In this document: piece by piece, positions 7,198 through 15,728 of the stretch | Numbering within the stretch: position 1 is the first letter of the stretch | Layout of the letters: every line of letters begins with the position of its first letter | From: Planctomycetota bacterium | GTDB lineage: Bacteria > Planctomycetota > Phycisphaerae > Phycisphaerales > SM1A02 | Assembly (NCBI GenBank): GCA_003671065.1 | Contig: QWPU01000015.1 | Span: 1 to 18,513, forward strand | Reading direction: 5' to 3' | DNA length: 18,513 bases | Translations under genes and position numbers: made by a program | The notes under the pieces: generated by a model | The model's input: only the letters and a program-made list of their open reading frames with translations | Database searches by the model: none | What the model was told of the DNA's origin: nothing

Positions 7198-9444
7198 ATG
7201 TCCAACGCTCCAACGATCATTTACACGCACACCGACGAAGCGCCCATGTTGGCGACCTACTCGTTTCTTCCGCTGTTGCGCATGTTTACTTCGGCTGCAG
7301 GAATCAATGTCGAGACCAGCGACATCTCGCTTGCTGGCCGAATCATCTCGCAGTTTCCTGAGTGCTTGCAGGCGTCGCAGCGCGTCGACGATCACCTCGC
7401 GCAACTCGGTCGTCTGTGCCTCACCAAGGAAGCGAACATCATCAAACTTCCCAATGTAAGTGCGTCGGTGCCGCAGTTGAAGGCCGCGATTGTTGAGTTG
7501 CAGAAGCAGGGATATGCGCTTCCGAACTATGTCGACGAGCCAAAGACCGATGCAGAGAAAGTCACGAGCGCGCGCTACGACCGCGCGAAGGGCAGCTCGG
7601 TCAATCCTGTGATTCGCGAAGGCAACTCGGATCGCCGTTCGACGAAATCTGTGAAGGATTACGCGAAAGCGAATCCGCACAAGATGGGCGCGTGGAGCGC
7701 GGAGTCGAAGTCGCATGTTGCATCAATGACTTCTGGCGATTTCTTCGCGAACGAACAATCAGTGACGATCAGCGCGGCAACGACTGCGCGCATCGAACAT
7801 GTCGCCAGCAGCGGCGCGATCACCGTGCTCAAAGATGGCCTCAAACTCAATGCGGGCGAAATTCTCGACGGCACATTTCTGAGCAAGCGTGCGCTCGTTG
7901 AGTTCTTCGCGCACGAAATCGAGTGTGCGCGCAGCAGTGGCGTGCTGTTCTCATTGCATCTCAAAGCCACGATGATGAAAGTGTCTGACCCGATCATCTT
8001 CGGTCACGCGGTGAAGGTGTTCTTTCGTCCAGTGTTTGAAAAGCATGCTGCGACACTTGCGCGTCTTGGCGTTGATGTGAACAACGGCTTTGGTGATTTA
8101 CTCGACAAAATCGCGGAGCTTCCTGCTGCGGAACGCGCTGCAATCGACGCTGACATCGCTGCGGTCTACGCGAGCGGTCCTGCAATCGCCATGGTTGATT
8201 CGGACAAGGGCATCACCAATCTGCATGTGCCAAGTGATGTGATCGTGGATGCGTCGATGCCCGCGATGCTGCGCGAAGGCGGCAAGATGTGGAACACAGC
8301 TGGCAAGACGCAAGATACGAAGGCGGTCATTCCAGATCGCTCGTACGCAGGCATCTATCAATCCGTGTTTGACTTCTGCAAGAAGCACGGCGCGCTTGAT
8401 CCGCGCACGATTGGTTCCGTGCCCAATGTTGGTCTCATGGCGCAAAAGGCCGAGGAATACGGCTCACACGACAAAACATTTGAAATCAAGAGCGCGGGAA
8501 CTATGCGCGTTGTGGACGCATCAGGCGCGGTCCTCATCACGCACGCCGTTGAAGCAGGCGATATTTGGCGCGCGTGTCAAGCCAAGGATCCTGCGATTCG
8601 CGACTGGGTCAAGCTCACAGTGACGCGTGCTCGCGCTTCACACACACCAGCGGTGTTTTGGCTTGATGCGAATCGTCCGCACGATCGCGAACTTCTCAAG
8701 AAGGTGCATCTCTATCTCAAGGATCACAACACTGCGGGCCTTGAGTTTCACTTCATGGAGCCGAGTGCCGCATGCACATTCTCGCTTGAGCGCATGAAGC
8801 AAGGCCACGACACGATTTCAGTGACGGGCAATGTGTTGCGAGATTACCTCACCGATCTCTTTCCGATTCTCGAACTCGGCACAAGCGCAAAGATGCTGTC
8901 CATCGTGCCACTTATGAACGGCGGCGGTTTGTTTGAAACAGGCGCAGGCGGTTCGGCGCCAAAGCATGTGCAGCAATTCGTTGCGGAAAATTCACTGCGA
9001 TGGGATTCGCTCGGCGAGTTCCAAGCGCTCGGCGCGAGCTTTGAACATCTTGCGGCAACGACAGGCAACGCGAAGGCGCAAGTGCTCGCTGACACGATGG
9101 ATGAAGCGATCGCCACCTATCTCGCCAACAACAAGGGACCCGCGCGCAAAGTGGGTGAACTCGACAATCGCGGCAGTCATTTCTATCTCACGATGTATTG
9201 GGCGCAAGCGACAGCCAGGCAAACGAAAGACGCGGCGCTTGCAGCGCACTTTGCGCCGATTGCTGCCGAGCTCACTGCAAACGAAGCGCGCATCACTGCG
9301 GACCTGATCGCGGTTCAAGGCAAGCCCGTGGACATCGGCGGTTACTACCACCCATGCTCCGATCTTGTGACGAAAGCGATGTGTCCGAGCGCAACGCTCA
9401 ACGCGATCGTTGCCAACGCGGGTCGCTCGCTGCAGATGGCGTAG
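7198..9444 (+). CDS. icd: Monomeric NADP-dependent isocitrate dehydrogenase
   Basis: TCA-cycle enzyme converting isocitrate to 2-oxoglutarate and CO2 with reduction of NADP, using Mg2+ or Mn2+. The 748-residue length fits the monomeric IDH class (about 740 residues), which is unrelated in size to the dimeric enzyme of about 45 kDa subunits. Clear family stretches are PTIIYTHTDEAPMLATYSFL at the N-terminus, GSSVNPVIREGNSDRR (132-147, substrate-binding region), SVKDYAKANPHKMG (151-164), FSLHLKATMMKVSDPIIFGH (251-270), SDKGITNLHVPSDVIVDASM (335-354) and the C-terminal GYYHPCSDLVTKAMCPS. The start is set by homology and by an AGAGG ribosome site. The gene is monocistronic and converges with the desaturase. 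Confidence 0.97.
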   Translation: MSNAPTIIYTHTDEAPMLATYSFLPLLRMFTSAAGINVETSDISLAGRIISQFPECLQASQRVDDHLAQLGRLCLTKEANIIKLPNVSASVPQLKAAIVELQKQGYALPNYVDEPKTDAEKVTSARYDRAKGSSVNPVIREGNSDRRSTKSVKDYAKANPHKMGAWSAESKSHVASMTSGDFFANEQSVTISAATTARIEHVASSGAITVLKDGLKLNAGEILDGTFLSKRALVEFFAHEIECARSSGVLFSLHLKATMMKVSDPIIFGHAVKVFFRPVFEKHAATLARLGVDVNNGFGDLLDKIAELPAAERAAIDADIAAVYASGPAIAMVDSDKGITNLHVPSDVIVDASMPAMLREGGKMWNTAGKTQDTKAVIPDRSYAGIYQSVFDFCKKHGALDPRTIGSVPNVGLMAQKAEEYGSHDKTFEIKSAGTMRVVDASGAVLITHAVEAGDIWRACQAKDPAIRDWVKLTVTRARASHTPAVFWLDANRPHDRELLKKVHLYLKDHNTAGLEFHFMEPSAACTFSLERMKQGHDTISVTGNVLRDYLTDLFPILELGTSAKMLSIVPLMNGGGLFETGAGGSAPKHVQQFVAENSLRWDSLGEFQALGASFEHLAATTGNAKAQVLADTMDEAIATYLANNKGPARKVGELDNRGSHFYLTMYWAQATARQTKDAALAAHFAPIAAELTANEARITADLIAVQGKPVDIGGYYHPCSDLVTKAMCPSATLNAIVANAGRSLQMA

Positions 9445-9504
9445 GCCTTGATTGCCGGTCCAACAGGCGCAGCAAGTCGGTCTCTCGAAGCCCGCGTGCT
9501 CAGA

Positions 9505-10572
9505 CTAGCCTGCGTTCGTAGCTGATTTCGCAGACTGCGCCGCAGCAATACGCGCCAAGCGCTTGTGCCTCGGCGGCGTGATGTCCTTCGCCAATCCAAT
9601 CATCCCCATCGCGCAGATGAGGTAGTAGGTCACATCAATTTCCCACCATTTGTGCTGGTTCGAAGCACTCGCAGGATCGTGATGATGATTGTTGTGCCAG
9701 CCTTCACCTGAAGCCAGCAGCGCCACCAACCAATTGTTGCGGCTGTGATCGCCCGTTCCATAGTTGGTGTAGCCAAACATGTGCGTGAGCGAATTCACCG
9801 ACCATGTGATGTGCCACACAATCACGGTTCGTACCACCACGCCCCAGATCAAGAGGCTCCACGCCATCTCCCATGAGAAGAGCGCGCCAATTGCAAAGTA
9901 GAGCGCAGCGTGCGTGATGTAGATCAAGATCCACAAAGGCGACTTTTCAAGCCTCATATAGAACGGATCTTCGAGAATGTCACGCGCATACTTTTGATAC
10001 GCCGCGAGATTGTGTGTGCTCGGGTTGTGCACCATGAGCCAGCCCATGTGCGCCCAGAGGAACGCGACCAACGGACTGTGCGGATCGGGCTGTTCATCTG
10101 AATGAACATGGTGATATCGATGCGTCGCCACCCAACGCCCCGGCGTGTCTTCCATGCTGCAAAGCGCGAGCACGACCATCGTGCGCTCAAGCCACTTCGG
10201 CACCTTCGCACTTTTATGCGTGAGCAGTCGGTGATAGCACAGCGTGATCGATTGACCGAAGACGAACACGCCGAGCACCATGACGATCAGGCCAGTCCAG
10301 GTGAAGAAGTAGGGGAAGCACGCGAGGAGCGCGGCGGCGTGCAACAGCGCGATTGGAACCGCGTAGAGCCAGTAGATCTTCCCACGCACGATGCTGTCAG
10401 GCAAGGGAAGACGGGCGCCATCGCCGGGAAGCGCTGTGGTCAGGTCGATGGTGAAATCAGGGAGCGAGATGCTCGGCGCGTCAAGAAGTGGAGTCGTTGT
10501 CGGCGCGGTAGTGATGGCTGAAAGTGTAACGCGGTGAGCGGCGCTACGAGCGCGATTTGAGCAGCGCATCAT
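9505..10572 (-). CDS. Membrane fatty-acid (acyl-CoA/lipid) desaturase
   Basis: Di-iron integral membrane desaturase that introduces a cis double bond into acyl chains, probably delta-9 by family resemblance. The three histidine boxes are present with normal spacing: HRLLTH (114-119), HRYHH (151-155) and HNNHH (293-297). Hydrophobic membrane segments lie around 67-90, 92-110, 212-232 and 237-256. GEGWHNNHHHDP is the stearoyl-CoA-desaturase-like third box. The N-terminus (first about 60 residues) is low in conservation and the start is uncertain: ATG codons at 10572 and 10569 and a TTG at 10575 are adjacent, none with a ribosome site. A short minus-strand frame upstream overlaps the first codons. 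Confidence 0.93.
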   Translation of the reverse strand: MMRCSNRARSAAHRVTLSAITTAPTTTPLLDAPSISLPDFTIDLTTALPGDGARLPLPDSIVRGKIYWLYAVPIALLHAAALLACFPYFFTWTGLIVMVLGVFVFGQSITLCYHRLLTHKSAKVPKWLERTMVVLALCSMEDTPGRWVATHRYHHVHSDEQPDPHSPLVAFLWAHMGWLMVHNPSTHNLAAYQKYARDILEDPFYMRLEKSPLWILIYITHAALYFAIGALFSWEMAWSLLIWGVVVRTVIVWHITWSVNSLTHMFGYTNYGTGDHSRNNWLVALLASGEGWHNNHHHDPASASNQHKWWEIDVTYYLICAMGMIGLAKDITPPRHKRLARIAAAQSAKSATNAG

Positions 10573-10815
10573 CAATCAGTTTGGTATTGCCGCGCCGAGA
10601 ACAGATGAGCCCTTTCGCGCGGCTCGAATCCGAACGCAGACCAAGCTTCAGTTCTGAATTCATCTGCATGCGGAATCAGAGACGCTCGAGGTCACGCTTG
10701 CGCGCAATTCGCCCATCGTTCATGCCCGCACTCACAGGCCCCGTCACATACACCAATCCATCCTGCTGAAAGAAAGGCAGCGCGCGCTTCGTTGGAAGTG
10801 AGCCGTGCGTGAGGC
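10544..10815 (-). other. Short open minus-strand frames, possible gene remains
   Basis: Between the thioredoxin-like and desaturase genes two short frames follow each other. One is open from inside the thioredoxin gene and ends at 10676 with a protein-like tail (GLVYVTGPVSAGMNDGRIAR, then KRDLERL). The other runs from an ATG at 10669 to a stop at 10544 (41 residues, starting MQMNSELKLGLRSD and ending KLIDDALLKSRS) and overlaps the desaturase start. Neither has a ribosome site or a family I recognise. They could be pieces of a decayed gene, a small coupled ORF, or chance. Confidence 0.25.
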
Positions 10816-11799
10816 TTATCCTTTCGTCGCGGGCGTCTTCAGCGACGCTCCAAGTGTTGCGATGTCCTCAGCGTTCAAGTTCGCGCCTGACTTCTTGAGC
10901 ATCTCGACAAACCACGCGATCTCCTCTGGCGCCGCAGGAAAACCGATGTTTCCGCTTGCGCTGTTTGAGTTCACGAGTGCCTTGCCGTTCGCATCAAGAA
11001 TCTCGCACCACGGAATGCCGCCGTTCTTTCCGAGCGAATGCGCGTTGAGCAGCGCTTCACCTCCAGTCATGCGAACAGTGTCGATCTTCACATCAACGAA
11101 TGCTTTCGCCATGATTGCCGTGATCGCAGGCTTCGCCATCCACTCTTCAAGTCGATGACACCATCCACACCACGGTGCACCAAAGTGAAGGAACACCAAC
11201 TTGTTCTCGCTCTTCGCGTTGGCTACAGCACTAGCAAGCACGGCATCGGCGTTCGCAACATCCGCTTGATTTGCACTGAGAAACGCGAGAAGTTTCACGA
11301 CATCGTGCCCCTTGGGCTCAGCGTTCGCAGGCTTCTCAAGCGAAGAAGTTTCTTGATTGGTGATGACAGTGCCATCACTCGCAAGCACCGTGAGAAACGG
11401 CACACCGTTTTTCTTGAGATCCGCCCCATACTTCACAGCGAGCTCAGGGAACTTGTTGAATTGCCCAATATCAACGAGCACCACTTCATATTCAGAGCGC
11501 AACTTCTCAGCGATGTTCTTGTCGGCCTTACATGTCGCATGCAGCCACTTGCACCAGCCACACCAATTCGCGCCCCATTGAACGAGCACGCGTGTGTGAT
11601 TGCGTTTCGCTCGCGCAAGTGCTGCGTTGATATCAGCTGTTGCATCCGCACTTTCGTTGTAGATCGGTTCTGCCGCGGGCTTCGCAACTGCAGGCGTTGC
11701 AACCGCAGGCGTTACTGCGGGAGGATCTCCAGCCGCAGCAGCGGTCAGGGAAGTTGCGAGAGCAACGAAAGCAACGAGTGTGAGTGATCGCATAGTCAT
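10816..11799 (-). CDS. Secreted protein with two thioredoxin-like domains
   Basis: Predicted exported thiol-disulfide protein of 327 residues. Residues 1-22 (MTMRSLTLVAFVALATSLTA) are a signal peptide, followed by an Ala/Pro-rich linker with repeated PAV(A/T) units. Domain one has GANWCGWCKWL (Cys80/Cys83) and a cis-Pro in NGVPFLTV; domain two has GAPWCGWCHRL (Cys211/Cys214) and a cis-Pro in GGIPWCEI. Both keep the CGWC active site of the Thioredoxin_7/DsbD-C-like group, so both should be redox active in the periplasm. The start at 11799 is supported by AAGGA at 11807-11811, 7 bases away. It is divergent from the DUF3891 gene, with which it may share a 61-base promoter region. The physiological partner is not evident. 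Confidence 0.9.
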   Translation of the reverse strand: MTMRSLTLVAFVALATSLTAAAAGDPPAVTPAVATPAVAKPAAEPIYNESADATADINAALARAKRNHTRVLVQWGANWCGWCKWLHATCKADKNIAEKLRSEYEVVLVDIGQFNKFPELAVKYGADLKKNGVPFLTVLASDGTVITNQETSSLEKPANAEPKGHDVVKLLAFLSANQADVANADAVLASAVANAKSENKLVFLHFGAPWCGWCHRLEEWMAKPAITAIMAKAFVDVKIDTVRMTGGEALLNAHSLGKNGGIPWCEILDANGKALVNSNSASGNIGFPAAPEEIAWFVEMLKKSGANLNAEDIATLGASLKTPATKG

Positions 11800-11860
11800 A
11801 GGTGCATCCTTGGTCGTTTATGCTAACGGATGACAGCGCACCGACCTCAGGATCTCACTC

Positions 11861-12769
11861 ATGCTCAAGACCCTTCAAGACGGCAGCCTCTGGATGGTGA
11901 CGCAGATTGACCACAGCGCAATCGCTGGATTTCTCGCAGCGCACTGGGGCAACGCTGAGTTCGCGCGACCCGGTTACTTCGGTACTGCGAAAGATCCTGA
12001 GCGTTTGCGCGATGAAACCGTGTTCGCGATTGCTCAGCACGACAACGGTTGGTGGGAATGGGAAGCGGAGCCTGAACTCAGCGATGATGATGGATTTCCA
12101 TTTGGTCTCGGCGAGGCGCTCAAGAATCCACACGCAGGATTCGAGCGTTGGCGCCGCGGACTCAAACGATTCCCTCAGCGACCGATGGTGAATGTTCTCA
12201 TCAGCAGCCACTGCAACTTGTTCTATGCATCACGCACGCTTGAGCATCCTGATCCCGCCTTCACACATCCTCTCTCGTGGAAGCGCGCTCCCGAGCAGTT
12301 GCCTGTGGGCAGTATCGAAGCACCGCGCGCATTCATGCACGAAGTAGAAGCAATGCAGAAACAGTGGACAACGCAGCTTCAAGCAGATTCGACAACAGCA
12401 TCATGGCTCGAGCGCGACAATCTCGCGCCGCTGCAACGACTGATTCAATTGTGCGATGGATTGTCGCTGGCACTGTGTTCTGCCTTGGTTCCTGCGAAGA
12501 CGGAAACGACGCGTGGTCTCGGCGAGGATGCGTTTGAATTGCACAATGTTCCGCGCACAAGTTGGAGTGACCGCGTCACCATCACCGCGACGCCGCAAGG
12601 AAATCGCTGCATCGAACTCGATCCGTATCCATTCGATATCGATCCGTTGCCTGTTGTGATGCCAGTTCGAATCGTCGCGTTGCCCTGCGAAAAGCCTGTG
12701 CCATTTCATTCATGGTGGCACGCGCATGAGCGCGAGTTCGTATCGTTTCAATTCGTGAAGCGGAAGTGA
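11861..12769 (+). CDS. DUF3891 family protein
   Basis: Protein of 302 residues that I recognise as DUF3891 from QIDHSAIAGFLAAHWG (15-30) near the start and AIAQHDNGWWEWE (57-69). These are the family's conserved His/Asp-containing stretches. The family has no established function; the conserved HD-like residues would suit a metal-dependent hydrolase, but this is inference. No signal peptide or membrane segment is seen. CAGGA at 11848-11852, 8 bases before the ATG, supports the start. It converges with a small membrane gene, with 12 bases between the stops. Confidence 0.8.
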   Translation: MLKTLQDGSLWMVTQIDHSAIAGFLAAHWGNAEFARPGYFGTAKDPERLRDETVFAIAQHDNGWWEWEAEPELSDDDGFPFGLGEALKNPHAGFERWRRGLKRFPQRPMVNVLISSHCNLFYASRTLEHPDPAFTHPLSWKRAPEQLPVGSIEAPRAFMHEVEAMQKQWTTQLQADSTTASWLERDNLAPLQRLIQLCDGLSLALCSALVPAKTETTRGLGEDAFELHNVPRTSWSDRVTITATPQGNRCIELDPYPFDIDPLPVVMPVRIVALPCEKPVPFHSWWHAHEREFVSFQFVKRK

Positions 12770-12781
12770 ACGCGTCGCTGA

Positions 12782-13105
12782 TTACGCGCGCTTCGAAGCA
12801 GTCGCCAATCGCCAACCGAGCCAGCTCATCGGCAGATACGCCACGCACAAGTCCAACGCGCTAAACCACAACGGACTAGAGGAGATCAGGTAGACCATGT
12901 AACTTCCTGCAATCAGAAACAGCGCGCCGATGCTGAACGCCACGACAAGTTTGTGCGACGCGGCAATCAGCGCACCGAAGTAGGCGCAGCACGGGTGAGC
13001 CAATTGCGGGCGAAGCAGACGAAGACCCTTGAACGGAAAAACCGTGTGTTTTCGGCTGATACATGGCCGCGTTGGTACTGCGCGCGCCTGAGCTGCTTGA
13101 GGCAA
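12782..13105 (-). CDS. Small membrane protein, unknown function
   Basis: Frame of 107 residues whose second half contains two strongly hydrophobic segments: LVVAFSIGALFLIAGSYMVY and a second around LWFSALDLCVAYLPMSW. The N-terminus is uncertain because no ATG precedes the first hydrophobic part. TTG at 13105 lies 12 bases after the stop of the upstream unknown gene, which fits an operon, while TTG at 13003 would give 73 residues. I recognise no family. The clean hydrophobic pattern makes this strand and frame more likely than the overlapping alternatives. Confidence 0.5.
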   Translation of the reverse strand: MPQAAQARAVPTRPCISRKHTVFPFKGLRLLRPQLAHPCCAYFGALIAASHKLVVAFSIGALFLIAGSYMVYLISSSPLWFSALDLCVAYLPMSWLGWRLATASKRA

Positions 13106-13117
13106 TCTCAGTTCAAC

Positions 13118-13621
13118 TCACGCCGTCGCGGCGAGATGCTGCTCAAGTGCAGTTCGCGCAGGCGCTTGCCATGCGTCGATGCCTGCATCAGCGATGACCG
13201 CCACCATGCAGCGCACGCTGTCTTGCGAGACTCCGTCCAAGCCCTTTGCGAGCACTGCTGCAAACTGCGCGCTTGTCGGCGGATTCGTGACTGCGGAACT
13301 TTCGTCGACCGCGAGATTCGCGTGCGTGACATTGAGCTTGGCATAGAGCGCGGTCACTTCTGTCTGGCGCGCAGTCATGAATGTGATCGCGAAGAATGGC
13401 GATGCTTTCTGCGGATCAAGCGCGATGGCGCGACTGGTGCCGAAGATGTTTGAGAGGCGCCATTGCGACTGTAAGACGCTCGCGCGTGACTTGGTGACCG
13501 CGGAAATCACGCGCGCGAATGCGTCGGATTCATCTGGTGAGTTCTTGAGTTGCTTCACGCACTGCAGAGTCAGTTCGTCGCGGAAAGCGGTGGGAAGCGT
13601 GGGCCAAATGATTTCGAGCAT
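13118..13621 (-). CDS. Hypothetical protein, 167 residues
   Basis: Soluble, probably helical protein with no family that I recognise. It begins MLEIIWPTLPTAFRDELTLQ and ends ARTALEQHLAATA; there is no signal peptide, membrane segment or cysteine cluster. The ATG at 13621 lies 30 bases after the stop of the BNR-protein gene, and the small membrane protein follows at 12 bases, so the three are probably co-transcribed. No ribosome site is evident before the ATG, which is common in this window. Confidence 0.7.
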   Translation of the reverse strand: MLEIIWPTLPTAFRDELTLQCVKQLKNSPDESDAFARVISAVTKSRASVLQSQWRLSNIFGTSRAIALDPQKASPFFAITFMTARQTEVTALYAKLNVTHANLAVDESSAVTNPPTSAQFAAVLAKGLDGVSQDSVRCMVAVIADAGIDAWQAPARTALEQHLAATA

Positions 13622-13651
13622 GGCGCCAAGGGTAACGCAAGCGCCTTCGAT

Positions 13652-14926
13652 TCACCGAAGCGTGTCGAGCGCGATTCGAAAGACTTTTACGCTGCGCGTT
13701 GCGGCAGTGCCCGCAGTTGTGCAGGTCAGCCACAGATCGGAACCTTGCACTGCCGCTCGAGGAAATCCGCTCGATCGGCCTTCGGAGACTGCAGCAATCG
13801 TGTGAACGGATCCGAGCGTGCCGTCAGCGTGAAGTCGACGCAACACGAGTGCCGCGTCGTCGCCGCGCGTGTCATGCCACAGGATCAACGCGTCACCTGA
13901 AGGCAGCAACATCGATTCAACGCGTCCGAGCGAGCCATCGACATCGATGTCAATCGTGGCCGCGAATGTCGCGCCGCCATCGTGCGAGCGAACTACGCGC
14001 ACGGCACCTTCTTCCGTCGCGCCAGTCCACCATGCGACGACGACATCGTCATTCGATGCGGAAATGCTCGGACCATTCACGGGACAACCATTCATCATCC
14101 ACTTGTCGTTGCCGATCGCGCGCGGTTGCGACCATCCTTCGCCGAGCCAGCGCACGAGTGAGATATCACGCGTGCCATCATCACCGCGGTCGCGATACAC
14201 AATGATCGGTCCGTTCTTCGCGATCGCAAGATCAGTAGGACAGCACTCGCATGTGCGTTCATCAAGAATCTCGGAAGGCGGGGAGGGTCGTTGGGAAGTC
14301 GGAGCGATGCGCGCGGCGCGCAGCGTCATGTCGCCGCCAGCAGCGTGATCGTGCGCGTCGTCGTGGGCATCACTCGGCGTCATCGCGCGCCCATCGAGCC
14401 AACAAAACGCAGTAACACCGTTGCGCGTGTCGGCGCTCACGAAGCCATGCTCAGCAGGTTTGCCGTCAGCGTGCAGCGGTCCGAGTTGAGTCCATGTTCG
14501 CCCGTCATCAATTGAACGAGAAACGTTCACGTCATAGACATAGCCGCCGAGCGTGCCGCTGTGGAGCCATGTTGCAAGCAGACTTCCGTCGTTCGCGCGT
14601 ATCACCGTTGGCGTGTCCGCCCAGTTTGCGAAGATGTCAGAGCCACTCGCGATCTTCGCGACCGCGGACCACGCGCCATCAACGAAGCGTGACATGCAGA
14701 CATGAAAAACTGCTGGAGCGCGCGGAGTTTTCGCCGTGTTTGTCGCGTCCGCCGTGTTCGGCGCAGGCACGACCGTCGCCTCTTGCTCGATCCACGAGAG
14801 GATCACGCCGTCACCATCCGCGACAATCCGCGACGCAAACGAATCACCTTTCGCAGGTGAACTCACTTCGCCACGAAGCGCGTTTTGCGTTGCAAAGAGT
14901 GACACCAATATGAGAGCGTGAATCAT
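13652..14926 (-). CDS. Secreted BNR-repeat / sialidase-like beta-propeller protein
   Basis: Predicted exported beta-propeller of 424 residues. Residues 1-17 (MIHALILVSLFATQNAL) are a probable signal peptide. Asp-box motifs are visible in SRSIDDGRTW (136-145) and RSHDGGATF (313-321). A Cys-rich motif ERTCECCPTD (223-232) and NGCPVNGPS (279-287) are characteristic of a subgroup annotated as exo-alpha-sialidase-like in bacteria. The sialidase Arg triad is not obvious, so glycosidase activity should not be assumed. The CECC cysteines could bind a metal or form disulfides outside the cell. A His/Asp-rich loop (SDAHDDAHDHAAGGD, 185-199) is also suggestive of metal binding. GGAG 7 bases before the ATG supports the start. 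It appears to be the first gene of a three-gene unit. Confidence 0.82.
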   Translation of the reverse strand: MIHALILVSLFATQNALRGEVSSPAKGDSFASRIVADGDGVILSWIEQEATVVPAPNTADATNTAKTPRAPAVFHVCMSRFVDGAWSAVAKIASGSDIFANWADTPTVIRANDGSLLATWLHSGTLGGYVYDVNVSRSIDDGRTWTQLGPLHADGKPAEHGFVSADTRNGVTAFCWLDGRAMTPSDAHDDAHDHAAGGDMTLRAARIAPTSQRPSPPSEILDERTCECCPTDLAIAKNGPIIVYRDRGDDGTRDISLVRWLGEGWSQPRAIGNDKWMMNGCPVNGPSISASNDDVVVAWWTGATEEGAVRVVRSHDGGATFAATIDIDVDGSLGRVESMLLPSGDALILWHDTRGDDAALVLRRLHADGTLGSVHTIAAVSEGRSSGFPRAAVQGSDLWLTCTTAGTAATRSVKVFRIALDTLR

Positions 14927-14979
14927 GCAAGTGCTCCGAGTTCATTCGAGCGCCGCATCAGGCGACGATACAACCCATC

Positions 14980-15519
14980 CTACGGAATCCAACCAGGCAA
15001 TGCCGCCGCTTGCTTCACCCACATCACCATCTGCGCATCATCAAGCGCGTCATCCTCGCGAATGTGAAAGTAGCGCGCGCCTTTCACCTTGCTCGCAACA
15101 GGCGGCATCGGCTGCAATTCCGTCCCATGAAAGAAAGCGATTTTCACATAGTGCGTGAGCGTGTGCACTCCCAAGAACCACCCTTGCCCTTCAACCCCAT
15201 AGAACGGCGAGTTCCACTTCACAGCCTTGCGCACATCAGGCACGCTGCGCACGATGAGCGCATCAAGCCAACGCACAATGGCACGCTTACGAGCGGGCAT
15301 CGCATCGATGTACGCCTGCACAGGTGCATCGCCGTCAGCCTTGGCGATCTGCGGATTGCCGCGGGCAAGAAGTTTGACGCGCGGGGTTTTTTTCGCGAGG
15401 CCCTTGGGCTTGATTGTCGCCTTCAGAGCGACCTTGATATTCGCAGCGCCGCTCGCTTTCGGCGCAGAGGCGCTGATTGATGCATGAGGCGTAGTTGTGC
15501 GCGGCGTGCTCTTCTTCAT
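14980..15519 (-). CDS. DUF1801 / YdhG-like protein with Lys-rich N-terminal tail
   Basis: Residues about 65-175 form a DUF1801 (YdhG/YdeI-like) domain: VQAYIDAMPARKRAIVRWLD, VRKAVKWNSPFYGVEG and the final MVMWVKQAAALPGW follow the family pattern. The function of the family is poorly defined. The first 50 residues are a Lys/Ala/Ser/Thr/Pro-rich tail, disordered and histone-like in composition. I placed the start at the ATG at 15519 because GGAG (15525-15528) sits 5 bases upstream; a further upstream codon at 15552 is possible but less likely. Confidence 0.85.
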   Translation of the reverse strand: MKKSTPRTTTPHASISASAPKASGAANIKVALKATIKPKGLAKKTPRVKLLARGNPQIAKADGDAPVQAYIDAMPARKRAIVRWLDALIVRSVPDVRKAVKWNSPFYGVEGQGWFLGVHTLTHYVKIAFFHGTELQPMPPVASKVKGARYFHIREDDALDDAQMVMWVKQAAALPGWIP

Positions 15520-15524
15520 GCTGG

Positions 15525-15528
15525 CTCC
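15525..15528 (-). promoter_or_regulatory. Shine-Dalgarno site for the DUF1801 gene
   Basis: GGAG lies 5 bases before the ATG at 15519 and decides this start over the longer frame beginning at 15552. Confidence 0.5.
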
Positions 15529-15552
15529 AGTGCGGCACACCTTACTGCGCAC

Positions 15553-15675
15553 TCAGGACATGCCTCGCTCGCGCACATTCCCAATCAACGAGCGCGTCGC
15601 GCGTCCATCAGCTGCAAGGGCCATCAGTTGCCGCGTTACCCAAAGATCAATCGCGTGCGCAAAGTTAGTCCCCAC
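15553..15675 (-). other. Short open frame between the tRNA terminator and the DUF1801 gene
   Basis: A GTG-initiated frame of 40 codons begins just past the tRNA-Asn hairpin and ends 33 bases before the DUF1801 start. Its translation (VGTNFAHAIDLWVTRQLMAL, then a basic tail ending RERGMS) looks protein-like but matches nothing I recognise, and there is no ribosome site. It could be a leader ORF, a remnant or chance. Confidence 0.2.
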
Positions 15676-15680
15676 AACGA

Positions 15681-15720
15681 AAGACCGCGCTGCAAGCCAT
15701 TGGCCTGCACACGCGGTCTT
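15681..15720 (-). terminator. Hairpin terminator after tRNA-Asn
   Basis: AAGACCGCG and CGCGGTCTT form a perfect 9-base-pair stem, extended by an inner TGCAGGCC/GGCTTGCA helix with one mismatch. It starts 9 bases after the tRNA end on the same strand. Only a weak T-rich tail (TTTCGTT) follows, so a rho-independent role is likely but not certain. Confidence 0.6.
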
Positions 15721-15728
15721 GATCGAAG

